From positions 62,001-126,000 of the forward strand of contig JAGPYM010000016.1 of assembly GCA_020736575.1 (NCBI GenBank): a DNA stretch of 64,000 bases. Reading direction: 5' to 3'. The DNA is from Thelonectria olida (Eukaryota > Ascomycota > Sordariomycetes > Hypocreales > Nectriaceae). Below the pieces are notes generated by a model that saw nothing but the letters and a program-made list of their open reading frames with translations, had not been told where the DNA came from and searched no databases. Position numbers and translations under genes: made by a program. Position 1 is the first letter of the stretch. Each line of letters opens with the position of its first letter. Below are positions 23,345-34,806 of the stretch, piece by piece.

Positions 23345-24703
23345 GCTTGTCGCGCCACACTTCGGGCTTGCTCTTTATCGTGGACACGCGACGAATTTAT
23401 AACGTGCATTCGGGATGGGAGCGAAAATTCTTTGCAAAGGGGGGGGAGTTGTTTTCTCTTTACGAAATTCCATCAAAAGGGTCCAGTATCTCGAAAGGCC
23501 GACCACTTTGGGTTCCTACGACAGCGTTAGCGTCTTCTTTGTATGCCAAAGAGGCAATTGTAGGAGAGAGCACAGTATTTTCTCCTCTAGTTAGACTTTG
23601 CTCTGTTGCCGGTACTACTACCTTACCTATGGAGGGATCGGTACCAAGGCATGGGAAGGTGTTGCTTCGGCAGTCAAACTCGACCCATGCACAGTTCGCT
23701 GTGCCTGTCAGCTTGTCGCCCCTTGCCAGGTCCTGTCTCACAACCAAGTCAACCAGGCCAACCGGGCAAACATGGTGTCGATCTTGATCTTTTAAGAAAA
23801 CTCTGCGGTGCCGTCGTATGACTTTGGCTTCTTGGTCTATGCCTCTCTGGCGTGGACGGGTGGGACGAGCCGGGCCGGGAATGATTAATAGGGCTTATAT
23901 ATGGCAGCTATTCCTGATCTCCTGGCACCTCGTCTGTTTTTGGAGAGACTACGGATATCCTACGCCCGAAGGATCGCGAGGTTACCTTGGAAGAAACTTT
24001 TAGTTTCTCCTAATGTTTGAAGCTGGCCTCTCCGACATAAGCTGACCCCCACACTCCCACTTTTTCGTTGCAAACCAACATCAGGACCTAGGGTTAAAAG
24101 CAGATACCTGTTCCTTGCAAGTGGAGGTGTTCTCATGACACTCTACGGATAGATACGCAGTACGTAGTATGTACACAGGTACAGTAAGCCATTATCAATT
24201 CACCCGGAATACCACTGGAAACCCGACCCTAGGCACCGTCGATGCTTTTAACTGGCAGAAGTACGGACTTCATGGCAATCTAGCTTTGTTCCTGTCGTAG
24301 AATCGTTTCATAGCTGCTGGTTCATCCCGAAGGCGGTTTTTACAGCCTTCCCGTTGCATGTATGAATGTCCACACCGCCGTCTTACGCAATGCATAGACT
24401 GTATAGTCGACAGGGGTTTGACAAATTGAGGCTTAATTCCGTTGTGGGTGTACTAAGACTCTTGATTGGCCAATTGCACCCAGTACTGGACATTGTTTCA
24501 TGGTAAACATCCGATGATAGTCCCAGGCTGCTGGGCTACGTTACTCTTGGACTAACTGGGATGGCGCCGGTCACTAATAAACGAGGAACGTGTTTATATA
24601 GGTAGGACTCGCAGCCGCTTCTCAAGCGTACCAGCCATTGCCGCGTTCTCCATTCCATCTCCCTCGCAGAGAACACCAGAACAACACAAGAAGTCAAGAA
24701 AAG
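23345..24703. other. Divergent promoter region
   Basis: Lies between the membrane-protein gene and the kinase-like gene. Short frames only; no domain is recognised. Confidence 0.5.
24593..24600 (+). promoter_or_regulatory. TATA-like box of the kinase-like gene
   Basis: TTTATATA lies about 105 nt upstream of the chosen ATG. Confidence 0.45.
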
Positions 24704-25826
24704 ATGGCCGGAACAGGCGACGAGCAGCTTCCCGCCCTCCCCGCAGACTTGACGCCTGAGTGGTTCGGAGAGAAGCTCGGACACAAGGTCAAGTCGGTCG
24801 AAAACACGCGAAATATTTGGGGCACAGCCAGTAAGCTGTTCTTCACAATCACGTACGAGGATGAAAGCAGCGACGAGAGGCCGACGAGCGTCTGCGTCAA
24901 GGGCGTCTTCGACCCCGACATGATCGCAAACCAGCCGTGGACAGTCAGCCTGGCGCAGCGCGAAGCCGACTTCTTCACAAAGGTGGCGCCCACGGTGAAC
25001 AACATGATCTTCCCCAAGGGCTGGTGGAGCGGCACGAGCGAGAAGCAGGGCATCGCCATCATGAACGACCTGACCATAGAGGGCTGCACTTTTCCGGCTG
25101 AGGTTGCCTCGTACCCGTTCGAAAAAGTCATGAACGGTGTCGAGCAGCTAGCCGGCCTGCATGCGCAATACTGGGGACGGAGCCAGGAAGATCACCCCTG
25201 TAAGGAACCCCCTTTTGCTTCGTCCCACCCAGACATCTGACGCGGCAACAGGGATCTGGAACAACTACGACCCAGCCATGAAGTTCATGTGCACGCCCTG
25301 GGACGAAGTCGTTCGCGCCCCCGGCCGACCCCAGCTGCCCGAGTACCTCATGGACGGCACACGATGCAACGAAGCCCTCGATCGCTACTATGCCGAGCGC
25401 AACCCTCGGTTCCGCACGCTGCTGCACGGCGACACTCACATCGGCAACATCTACTTCACAGCCGACGGTCGCATTGGGTTCTTGGACTGGTCTGCCTTCC
25501 ACTTCGGGTCGTGCTTCCACGACGTCGTCTACCACATGACGGCCATGCTGAGCGTCGAAGACCGCCGAGCCCACGAGATGGAGATCCTGGACCACTATCT
25601 TGAGACACTGCACCGACTCGGCGGACCCAAGTTCGACCGGCACAACGACCCCGAGGTCATGATTGAGTATCGACGGTCCTTCATGACCAACGTCATCTGG
25701 CTCATCTGCCCTGACGGCCTGCAGAGCAAGGAGCGCGTTGCTGCCTTGTGCGAGCGCACTGTTGCTACTTATGATGACCACAGGGTCATTGACGTTATTC
25801 TTGATCAGCCCAAGCCAGCTGTCTGA
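24704..25826 (+). CDS. CHK/aminoglycoside-phosphotransferase-fold kinase-like protein
   Basis: Two exons, 24704-25199 and 25252-25826 (intron 52 nt), giving 356 residues. The start at 24704 sits in a good context (AAGATGG); an in-frame upstream ATG at 24638 would add 22 residues. The C-terminal lobe holds the phosphotransferase catalytic loop LLHGDTHIGNIY with Asp226 and Asn231, and the Mg-binding FLDW with Asp244. The N-lobe has a plausible ATP-binding Lys in SVCVKGVF. This fold covers choline, ecdysteroid (CHK/EcKL) and antibiotic kinases, and the overall pattern fits the CHK-like branch common in fungi. The phosphate acceptor is unknown. Cytosolic, as no signal peptide is seen. Confidence 0.88.
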
Positions 25827-26368
25827 GCATCAAGAGCAAGGGAGCGTCTTAGCAGATAACGCGAGAGAAACTTCGCGTAATCTTGCTATAGTTAGAGTTA
25901 TATATAATAGAAACGCCAAGCACCTGTCTAGTTTCCCATTGTGTCTAGGATTATATCTTCCATCTAGTTCGTAGTATCTGCGATAGTGCCACTGATCCCT
26001 ATCATTCAGGAAGACCCTGTGTTCCCTTATTATCCAACGGGTTCAGCCGCCCCTTGCCATACCTGCACAAGATTCTCCGACTGATCTTCTCTGATCTTTC
26101 TTCAGTAGTGGAACTATCTTTCATTTTTATCGAATCATAACTAGAAAATGTTCCAGGGATTGGTAACGCCCAAGCTGATCACGACATTCTGAGGCCCGCT
26201 GACGTGATGGGCACAAATAGGAATGGCTAATACAAAAATGAAGCCATCTGCAACATGTTATACGTTGTTTTCGATCAATTTGTCTACACAGATAATTTAC
26301 TTTGATTAAAATACCACTCGGTCCGTTGTTGTAGCTATTCGCCATCATAGCCACTGACAAGCCAGAAA
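25827..26368. other. Intergenic spacer between tandem genes
   Basis: Contains the 3' end of the kinase-like gene and the promoter of the sulfatase. No gene is seen. Confidence 0.5.
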
Positions 26369-28464
26369 ATGAGAATCGAGACCAAACACTCGTCCACGCC
26401 TTCATTGGACGATCGAAGAGATTATGAAGATGCAGACAGAGGATTTATCGCTGCTTTAAAACCAGGCGTCATTAAGAACGCAGATGGGAAAGTTGTTTGG
26501 GATGTTGATGAGTACAAATTCCTCAAGGAAAACTGCCCTCCAACTGCCCACCCGCATCTTTGGAGGCAAGGTCAACTGTGCGCCAAGCAAGGATTGTACG
26601 AAATTCAGCCCAGAATCTACCAAGTTCGGGGGCTGGACATATCAAATATGACTATCGTGGAGGGAAATAGTGGAATTATTGTCATTGATCCTCTCATCTC
26701 TTGCGAATGCGCGGCGGCTGCTCTTCAACTATACCAAGACCACCGAGGAAACAAACCGATCGCGGCTGTGCTTTACTCTCACTCACATGGAGATCACTAC
26801 ATGGGTGCAGGAGGAATTATCAATTCGAACCAGGATGTTCCAATCTTTGGCCCAGAGGGATTCGTCGAGGCGGTCTTAAGCGAGAGCATTCTTGCTGGTC
26901 CAGCCATGCGCCGCCGTGCCGCCTTCATGTACGGGAACGCACTTCCTCGGAGGCCGGATGGGCAGATTGGTGTCGGCCTGGGACTTGGATCCAGCACAGG
27001 ATCGACATCGTTGATTCTTCCGAATATCTTGATTCAGAAAACGGGCGAAGAGCACATGATTGATGGGGTTCGGTTCGTCTTCCAGATGGTGCCTGGGACT
27101 GAGGCTCCGGCGGAATTGAACTTTCATTTACCTGATTTTCGGGCGCTGTGCATTCCAGAAACCTCTACAAACTGCATGCACAACATTGTAAGTCTCTGGT
27201 CTTCCTTGGACTTTGGTTCTATCACAAACGCGAGACCGATGACACTAACTCTCAGTTCTTCACAGGTCACTCTGCGAGGCGCACAAGTCAGGGACGCAAA
27301 GGCGTGGTCCAGATACTTGGATGAGGCCATCTGGATGTTTGGAGCAGAGTCTGATGTCGTCTTTGGAAGCCATCATTGGCCGACATGGGGTCGAGATGCT
27401 CTCATCACAAGACTATCCGAGCAGAGAGACATGTTTGGCTACCTTCACGACCAGACGGTCCGAATGATGAATCTTGGTAACCATCTCATGTCCTGAATAT
27501 GAGCCTAGGTGTTAACTAATCAAACAGGAATGACGGGCTTGGAGATTGCCGAGACAATTCAAATGCCTCCTGCGATCGCAAGAGCTTGGCATTGTCAAGG
27601 GTTCTACGGTTCCCTCAGTCACAATGTTAAGGTAAGTATTAATAGATAAGCCTGGAACAGGATGGACTGGAGTGTTTACTAATGCGTAATTCAAAGGGCA
27701 TCTACCAAAAGTATCTGACATGGTTTGATGGCCATCCAGCTTATCTGTGGCAGTACCCTGCTGCTTTGGAAGGTCAACGATATGTCCGCGCAATGGGAGG
27801 TGTTGATGAACTGTGTCGCAAGGCCGAAGAGTTCATCGAGGAAGGCGATAGTCGCTTTGCCGCTACTCTCCTTGCACATGCGGTCGCTGCTCATCCAGAT
27901 GATAATGATTCCAAGGCAAAAGGGCTTCTCGCTCGAGCTTACGAGAACCTCGGCTTTGGCACAGACAATGCCACGTGGAGAAACTTCTATCTGACGGGAG
28001 CTCAGGAGCTTAGAACTGGGGAAAACCCAGGCAAGATTGTTGGTGGGAAGACGCCACTTGGGTCGAATCTATCGGTCGATCAATGGTTTGCCATTTTATC
28101 AGTTCAGATTGATGGAGAGCGTGCAGCCAAAGACTCTTTCGCCATCGATATTAGCATATCAGATATTGGACAAAAATGGCGTCTAATGGTGAGCAACGGA
28201 GTCTTGACCCATCGACGACTTCTCAACAACGCGTACACGGGACCTCCTGCTGGGCTGGAGATGACTCTGACACGGGATGAGTTGTTGGATTTGTTGAAAG
28301 GGAAAGGAGAAAAACCTGAGAAAGTGAAGGGGGACTTTGGGCTGTTCACGCACTTGTTGGATTTGATGTCGATAGAGCAACTTTCCGCGGATCAACTTGT
28401 TGTCTCGGAATCTGATGCTTTGGCCTTTACGCTTCGACTTGATGCCGGTTTCCGGTTTGGTTGA
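26369..28464 (+). CDS. Alkyl sulfatase, metallo-beta-lactamase fold (SdsA1/BDS1 type)
   Basis: Four exons: 26369-27187, 27266-27476, 27528-27631 and 27697-28464, giving 633 residues, the family length. Domain order matches SdsA1. First comes a metallo-beta-lactamase domain with the zinc motif HSHGDH (His138, His140, Asp142, His143). A helical dimerisation domain follows (GIEIAE-like segment GLEIAETIQMPP, then GIYQKYLTWFDGHPAYLW). The C-terminal SCP2-like lipid-binding domain (about residues 510-633) completes the protein. The enzyme cleaves alkyl sulfates such as dodecyl sulfate to alcohol plus sulfate, providing sulfur or carbon. Yeast BDS1 is a known fungal homologue thought to come from bacteria. 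Here three introns interrupt it, so it is long established in the genome. No signal peptide is evident. Confidence 0.92.
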
Positions 28465-29757
28465 AGATATTTCAATTTATTTCAAGTTTGAATCTCTTGC
28501 TATAGAGCTGCGTTCACGAGACCAATAGATGTAAGTGTTTCCAGGTTGTTTTGCACAGATTAGATAAGAGTGCATTGAACGCACCGCCATTGATGAATCA
28601 TGAGCGGATAATACGTCGTGTGGAATCCGCATCAGCTCGTTGTACTACATAGTGTACAAACACTTACATACACAAGCATTCTCATGGAGAGCAGAATGAT
28701 GGTTCTTGCAGTTTCATTTCTATCCCTACCTATTCAATCAACTCTATCAAGTCTAGCATGTCACTATTGTCCAAATGGATCCTTTTCAGGCGATAACACC
28801 CCACGTTTACTCGAGCTATCCTGCATTCAAGATATGACAACGCAGGATTCGAGGAGACGAATGCTGGTCACCACCAGGCTCGCAAGGGTAAATGCATAAA
28901 TCCCTCGCGTGGAGTGTGGGCTTCCACCTCCCGGCTCATATAGACCGGTCTCAGTATTCCATAGTCGAAGCTGGTCGTGTAAGCGGCTATGCGTTCCAAT
29001 TGGGTCGTTTAACATGGACGGATAATAGCATGATCCCCATAATTGGTCCGTTTCTGAGGTAAGGCTGGGGTTGGAGCGCATCGTCCTCGGTGAGAGCGGA
29101 GTGAAGCCATTACATCATGGGGACAACCTGCCTGGGGAGAGTTGAGGGCTATACGTGATCAACATTATCGAGCCAGAATAGGGCATGGTCAGATGGTGGA
29201 GAAAACCCCGCCCAGCAAACCTGATAGTAGCACCGAGAAGATGCGCGGGAGCTCAGGAACCCAGGCTGACGAACGTGTTCTTAGCCAGGCGCGCCAATGA
29301 GATATCGGCACTTGAGGGGAACGTTGCAATTTGCTGGCGGTGGAAATAAACCTCCCCGGATGATCGGCAGAAACGAAAGGCGGAGATGGCTGGGGAAACG
29401 AAGAGCTAGATACACAATAGGCAACACATCCGGGGATATTCGAGCCGAGAGCGAAACCTTCAGAAGGACGTGACAAACGCGCCATTCACCGTCTTGGGTT
29501 TGGGGGAAATGGACAGGCATGGGAGAGAAGGTTCTTGACCTGTGGTTGACAAGAAAACACGCCGGCTAAGTAAGTTGTCGATGTGAGGTAATAGCCTTGG
29601 GTCTGTTTATTTATGTAGCCTACGTCTCCCGGCATGAGTTTCGTGGTGCTTCTACCATTCGTAGCTCCCAGGAGATCTTTGGAAGTCTTGGCTGCATTGT
29701 TTCACTGCGGGATTGCCGATCCATATAAGGCTGCGTTGACTAAGTACTGCCGCAATC
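28465..29757. other. Intergenic region
   Basis: No convincing gene. A TATA-like TATAAG lies at 29724, only 34 nt before the next ATG. Confidence 0.5.
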
Positions 29758-31044
29758 ATGCGGACAATCAGAAGCTATGCGCTCGCGCTCGCCCTGTTCG
29801 CAGTGCCGTGGGCGACAGCGAGCAATGTGGCCAGGTCGACCAAGGGACCGGACAAGGACGGTAAATACTGGATTTACGGAGACGGCATCGAGGCCTCCTT
29901 CATTCCATACGGCGCCTCCATCTCGAACCTGCTCATCAAGGATCAGTATGGCATCCAACGCGACATTGTCGCTGGCTTCGACAACGCAAGCTACTACGAG
30001 AAGGACACTCAGCATCCCCATTTCGGTGGCGTGCCCGGGCGATACGCCAATCGCATCAAGAATAGCTCGTTTGTCATCGACGACGAGACTTATCATGTGA
30101 CGCCAAACGACAACCCGACAAAGGAGTCTCCCAAGGGTGCCGATACCTTGCATGGCGGGCCAGATGGCTGGGACTATCGCAACTTCACCGTCGTGGCATA
30201 CGCCAAGAACAGCATCACCTTCTCTATCAAAGACCCAGACGGCAAAGAGGGCTTTCCTGGCGAGGTCGTCTCGTACATCACCTACACGCTGTCGGGTTGG
30301 GACTGGCACATCAAGATGGTAGCCCTTGCCACGACAAAGAAGACGCCCATAATGCTCAGCAGCCATACGTATTGGAACCTCGACGGCTTTGCGAACAACG
30401 ACACCAGCACAATCTCCAATCACACGCTGCACATGCCGTACAGCGGGCAGCGTGTGGGCGTCGATAACATTCTCATCCCGACTGGCGAGATCTTGCCCAA
30501 CGCCAAGGGCTCTGCCAATGACTTTTGGAGCAAGCCAAAGCAGGTCGGAGCTCAAGTTGATGACCCCGAATTGGTGAACAACTGCGGATTTAATTGCACT
30601 GGTTATGGTAAGTCTTGTTGTTCATCTCGGCCGCACCACCCACTGTCGGCCTGCTAACATGTCCTACTAGACACCTGCTACCTAGTGAACCGCGGACAGC
30701 TCGGCCCGTACGACTGGCGCAGCGAAGGCCCTGTGGCAAGCTTATCCTCGGACTGGTCGGGCATCCGGCTCGACGTCTTCTCAGACCAAGACGCGTTCCA
30801 GTTCTACAGCTGCACCCAGCAGGACGGCACCATGGCGCTCAAGAAGACGCAGGGTTTGTTTGACAACCCCCACTTCCCACGTGTGATTCCCAGATACGGA
30901 TGCGCGGTGCTCGAGGTGCAGGATTGGATTGACGCCATCAACCACCCGGAATGGATGCGAGACGACAAGCAGATCTTTGGGCCGGGCGACGACCCTTATG
31001 TGCTGCAGGCAAGATACTCGTTTAGCGTCAAGGGTTCTTCGTAG
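29758..31044 (+). CDS. Secreted aldose 1-epimerase (mutarotase)
   Basis: Two exons, 29758-30607 and 30671-31044 (intron 63 nt), giving 407 residues. Residues 1-21 form a signal peptide (basic start, then ALALALFAVPWATA), so the protein is probably secreted. It interconverts alpha and beta anomers of hexoses such as galactose or glucose. The GalM signatures are present: GRYANRI (about residue 98), LHGG, the acid/base His203 in SSHTYWNL and the catalytic base Glu365 in VLEVQDW. Several N-glycosylation sequons (NSS, NFT, NDT, NHT, NCT) fit an extracellular fate. The neighbours are unrelated, so it may simply assist extracellular sugar use. Confidence 0.92.
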
Positions 31045-33438
31045 ATAATACGCAAATACAAAGCATTCGGTATATACAATTGCGGCGGCGGCCACTATTT
31101 GGAATGGGTGACGATGTTGCGGTTCCGGGCATGCCATGCCTCGAACCTAGCGTCTCGCGGTCTCGCAAGTCTCGCCCTGGGTCCCGTTGCTCTGGAATCA
31201 TTGCCCAATGCTTGCAGCTCTCCCGAGCAGGTAATCAACAATTAAATTGATTAGTTAATGCTCAGTTTAGAAACGCGCAGAGCCTCGGTTATCACTTCGG
31301 GTTTGTTTGAGTCTTGGCCGCAAGCCTCGCGTCAACTCATTTCAGCTAGTCCCCAAGATAGGAGTGCGTTATCCGACACGATGCCTTGGCGGCAATTGGC
31401 CTGCCCGTACATGTTCACCGGGATTTCGTGTCTTATCATGCATGCTCGCTACGTGGGGAGGGCGATGATCTTCATGCTTACCTGGTTGACCGCAGAGTGT
31501 ACTGGACAGGTACGCGGCTCCGAATCCCTCCTTTGCAGTGGTGCCGCAGGGATCCTCTTTGTCATCGCGTCTGATGTTATTATGCTGCTTCCGTACGTCG
31601 TGTCAGCGAGAGAGGATCCACCAGTTCCATCCCAGCGCTGCAGGTGACAGATGCATCAGCAAGAGCTTGTTCATCGCAGTTTTCTTTTTCTTCTTGCTGT
31701 TTACTTTCCGTCCCGAACATGTAGATCCGACGTATAACGGCGAAGAGCACCCAGTCAAAGCGCTCAAACTCCACAGACTCAACGACAACCGAGGCCTTTG
31801 TTCGGCGCGAGCTACGAGTCCAGGGGACGTCGCGGACAAGTGTCGGCATTCCCGCGGGGCTACCGGGAATGAATTGGGATTTACGGCTGTGGGAGCGGGG
31901 GAGAGGGCAATCTTAGTGAAGATCTTGGTCAATCTCGTCAATCTTTCCCACTGAAGCCCCCGTCGCCCCGTGATAACTTTGCTGCCCTGATTGTGGCGCC
32001 ACCTCCAACAACGTGAGCTTTGAGGATGGATTTCGGTCAGCAGCAACGGGACGACTCTCACCGTCCAAGTGCCGGTCAAGGCGGTTCCATTAATTAGACC
32101 TGCCGTGTGCTGAAGCCTGATCTGGGAGGCTCAACCAGGTTGGTGCTAGAATGATCGGCGAGTCAAGCCGATGAGTTTTTCTTTTGCCGTCTCCCACTCG
32201 AACCACACGCAACCAACTTGCCAAGCACCTTGCACGCTTGCACAGATTGTCTCGCTCGGGTTGCTTCCGCTTGTCGTGGGCCTCCAGGAACAGACCCGCA
32301 AAGTCTTCTAGAACAAGGGGCTGATACTGTTCCGATATCCCAGTTGTCAGAAACAACAGCCTAGATCCTGGCCGTTGGGCAACAAGGACAGCCCACACCA
32401 TTATCACCAAAAGATGAAACTTTTCTTCCAGCCCAGGATTCGGCCTCTGACAGTGCATCAGCCATTGTGTGTGTGATGTGGAACAGGGAGGCACGAGTCG
32501 GACTGTTCTGTCTGAAGCGTCAACCACGATGTGTGCATGGATTGTTGCAGGGTTGACAAGGGAATGGCGTCGCAAGCTGCATGGAACATCCAGGGAGCGA
32601 ATCGTAATGCATTGGCCAGTGCTGCCACGCAACGTGGTGAGTGTCCGAATGCCAGCTGAAGATAGGACTAGGGATGCCAGATTAATCTTGCGGACATAAC
32701 TCATTTGATGGCCAAAATCGTGGTGTTCAAGGTGCATCTTGGCTCAATAACCACTGATTGGGCTGAATTCACAATTTCTTCGGCACCATCATTTATATCC
32801 AATACCAACGTTAGCCGCCAGGCTTCGGGAACACCCCTTCGGATAGGTAATCTAATGTTCTGCCCGTCTTGTTCCCACACAGTCCTTCCCACAGCCCGCA
32901 GGCACTTCTGACTCGAAACCCATCCGTCATGGTGACTGACTCGCTCACCCAGCCAGCTGATGCCACTCCCAAGATGGCGCCATGCCAATCTAGCTGTAGC
33001 CGCCCTGTTAGGTTCCAGGAATCCCAGGGACCGGACTCGCCTGTCAAAGCTAGTGGCGGTAGGGCTTCTCCGTCGACGGCTGGTTGTTCTTGGGCTAGTG
33101 GGACGGCTCCATCAGCCTTCATCGTCATCCACATGGCGGAGAGGGCATCCCCCCTGCGCCTTGCCTCCCGCGGGGAGCGATCTACGAGGACATCAGATTC
33201 GGCTTAATTCTGAGCTGAGTCCCTGCAACTTGTTCTGCTTCGCTCGGACCCTTTGGCCATGTGTCTGCGTCGTTGCGGTAGGGGGCGCCACCACCAACGT
33301 ACCTCAAACCCAACGTGAGCCTCATATTAAAGGTGAAGGGTCCTCCTGCCCGCGGGCGGACCGTCTCTCCATGCATTTGCCGCATCGATTCCGCGAATCT
33401 ATTCCACACATAAACTTCGTCGCTGCGATCCCAAGAGC
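31045..33438. other. Long intergenic region
   Basis: Open frames up to about 215 codons occur on both strands, but none shows a domain, coding-like composition or splice structure I can support. The right end is GC-rich and would hold the promoter of the next gene. Confidence 0.45.
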
Positions 33439-34806
33439 ATGGTAGCTTCGAGCGCGGCGCTCAAAGCCTTTGCGGCCGAGGCGTTTACGCTGCTCTCCAT
33501 CGGCATACTAATCATCTTCTTACGCACGTATGCCCGCTGGCGACAGGTCGGCATCCGGAACTTTGAGGCGGATGATTACTTGATGCTGCTGGTCATCATT
33601 CCCTACACGATCGAGACGTCACTCGCGTATACGGTCGGAGCGAAATACCATGGCTACACCAATAGCGCCATGTCAGCGGCGGAGCGTGCTGCGCTTTCGC
33701 CCGACAGCGACGAGTACCATGCGAGGTCAGTGAGACATGATTGGCGTCGAGTTGAGGCTTGGACTGAGACATGAAGCTTTGTAGGGTTGGAGGGTCCAAG
33801 ATTCAGGTTGCTGGCTGGACCATGTACGCCACTGTCCTATGGACTATCAAGGCAGCGCTTTGCGCATTCTACTTCCGTCTGACGGTACGTTGTTCATTTC
33901 AATCCGATTACCGTGGTCGTCTGCTGACGGGTTGAAGCATGGTCTGCAAACATACAAGATCAGGATCTATATCGGCATGGGCTTGATTGTCGCCACTTAC
34001 ATAGCCGTTGTCTTTACTTTTCTCCTTAGTTGCCAGCCATTCCACAAGTTCTGGCAGATCAACCCCGACCCTGGCAGTGAGTTATTTACATGCTGCTTCA
34101 GCTCAACCATGGCCCTTCACTTGATGCTGACAACTTGCGTTCAGATCTGTGCCAGCCGGCGTCGTCGAAGCTCTACATCTTCATGGTCGTGTCCTTGAAC
34201 ATTGTGTCCGATGTCTACCTCCTTCTCATCCCCATTCCCATGCTCTGGGGTGCTCACATTCCCAAGATCAAGAAGATCGGCCTCATTGTGCTCTTTTCCG
34301 GTGGCATTTTCGTCATGGTGGCTGGCCTGCTTCGATGTGTCCTCATCCTCAAGGTAGGTGGAACCAATTACAAAATATCGGTACGGTGATTTAACTATTT
34401 ATTGCAGAACCCCAACACTGGCCCGACCGAAGGAGCATCATGGGCAGTACGGGAATCGTTCGTCGCCGTTGCCACATCAAGTCTTCCCATGACATGGGGA
34501 TGGATGCGTCAGAAGCTGAGACCGTTCTTCGGCTCGTTGCTATCATCAGACAAGTACAAGTCCAAGTACAAGAACGGCCCCGAGCCAGGAAGCATCATGC
34601 TCGGCGACCAAAGCGACCGAACGACTTGGCGCAGCCAGCACATGAACTCGATCAAGTCGGCCATTCGATCCGATCCGACTACGACCAACCGCGACATGTT
34701 TATTCACGCTGGCGAAGCGAGTTCAGACGAGATCATCCCACAGAGACACGGCGGTGGAATCACGAAAGAAGTTGAATTCAGCGTTTCGACGTCTAAGGCG
34801 CCATGA
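33439..34806 (+). CDS. Rhodopsin-fold integral membrane protein (fungal rhodopsin/PTH11-like family)
   Basis: Five exons: 33439-33725, 33785-33884, 33938-34076, 34145-34353 and 34408-34806, giving 377 residues. The four introns (53-68 nt) all restore family-conserved junctions, for example DPGNLCQPA across intron 3. Seven hydrophobic segments span about residues 10-275. Signatures of the family are present: NFEADDYLML after the first helix, AALCAFYFRLT in helix 3, FLLSCQPFHKFW, and NPNTGPTEGASWAVRESFVAV before the last helix. The tail is polar and cytosolic. The first intron uses a GTCAGT donor. It is a different subgroup from the member at 22022-23344. Ligand and signalling partner are unknown. 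Confidence 0.9.

Noticed and set aside
32090..32737. 215-codon minus-strand frame in the 31-33 kb gap
   Set aside because: No domain or conserved-looking motif, and low-quality residue pattern.
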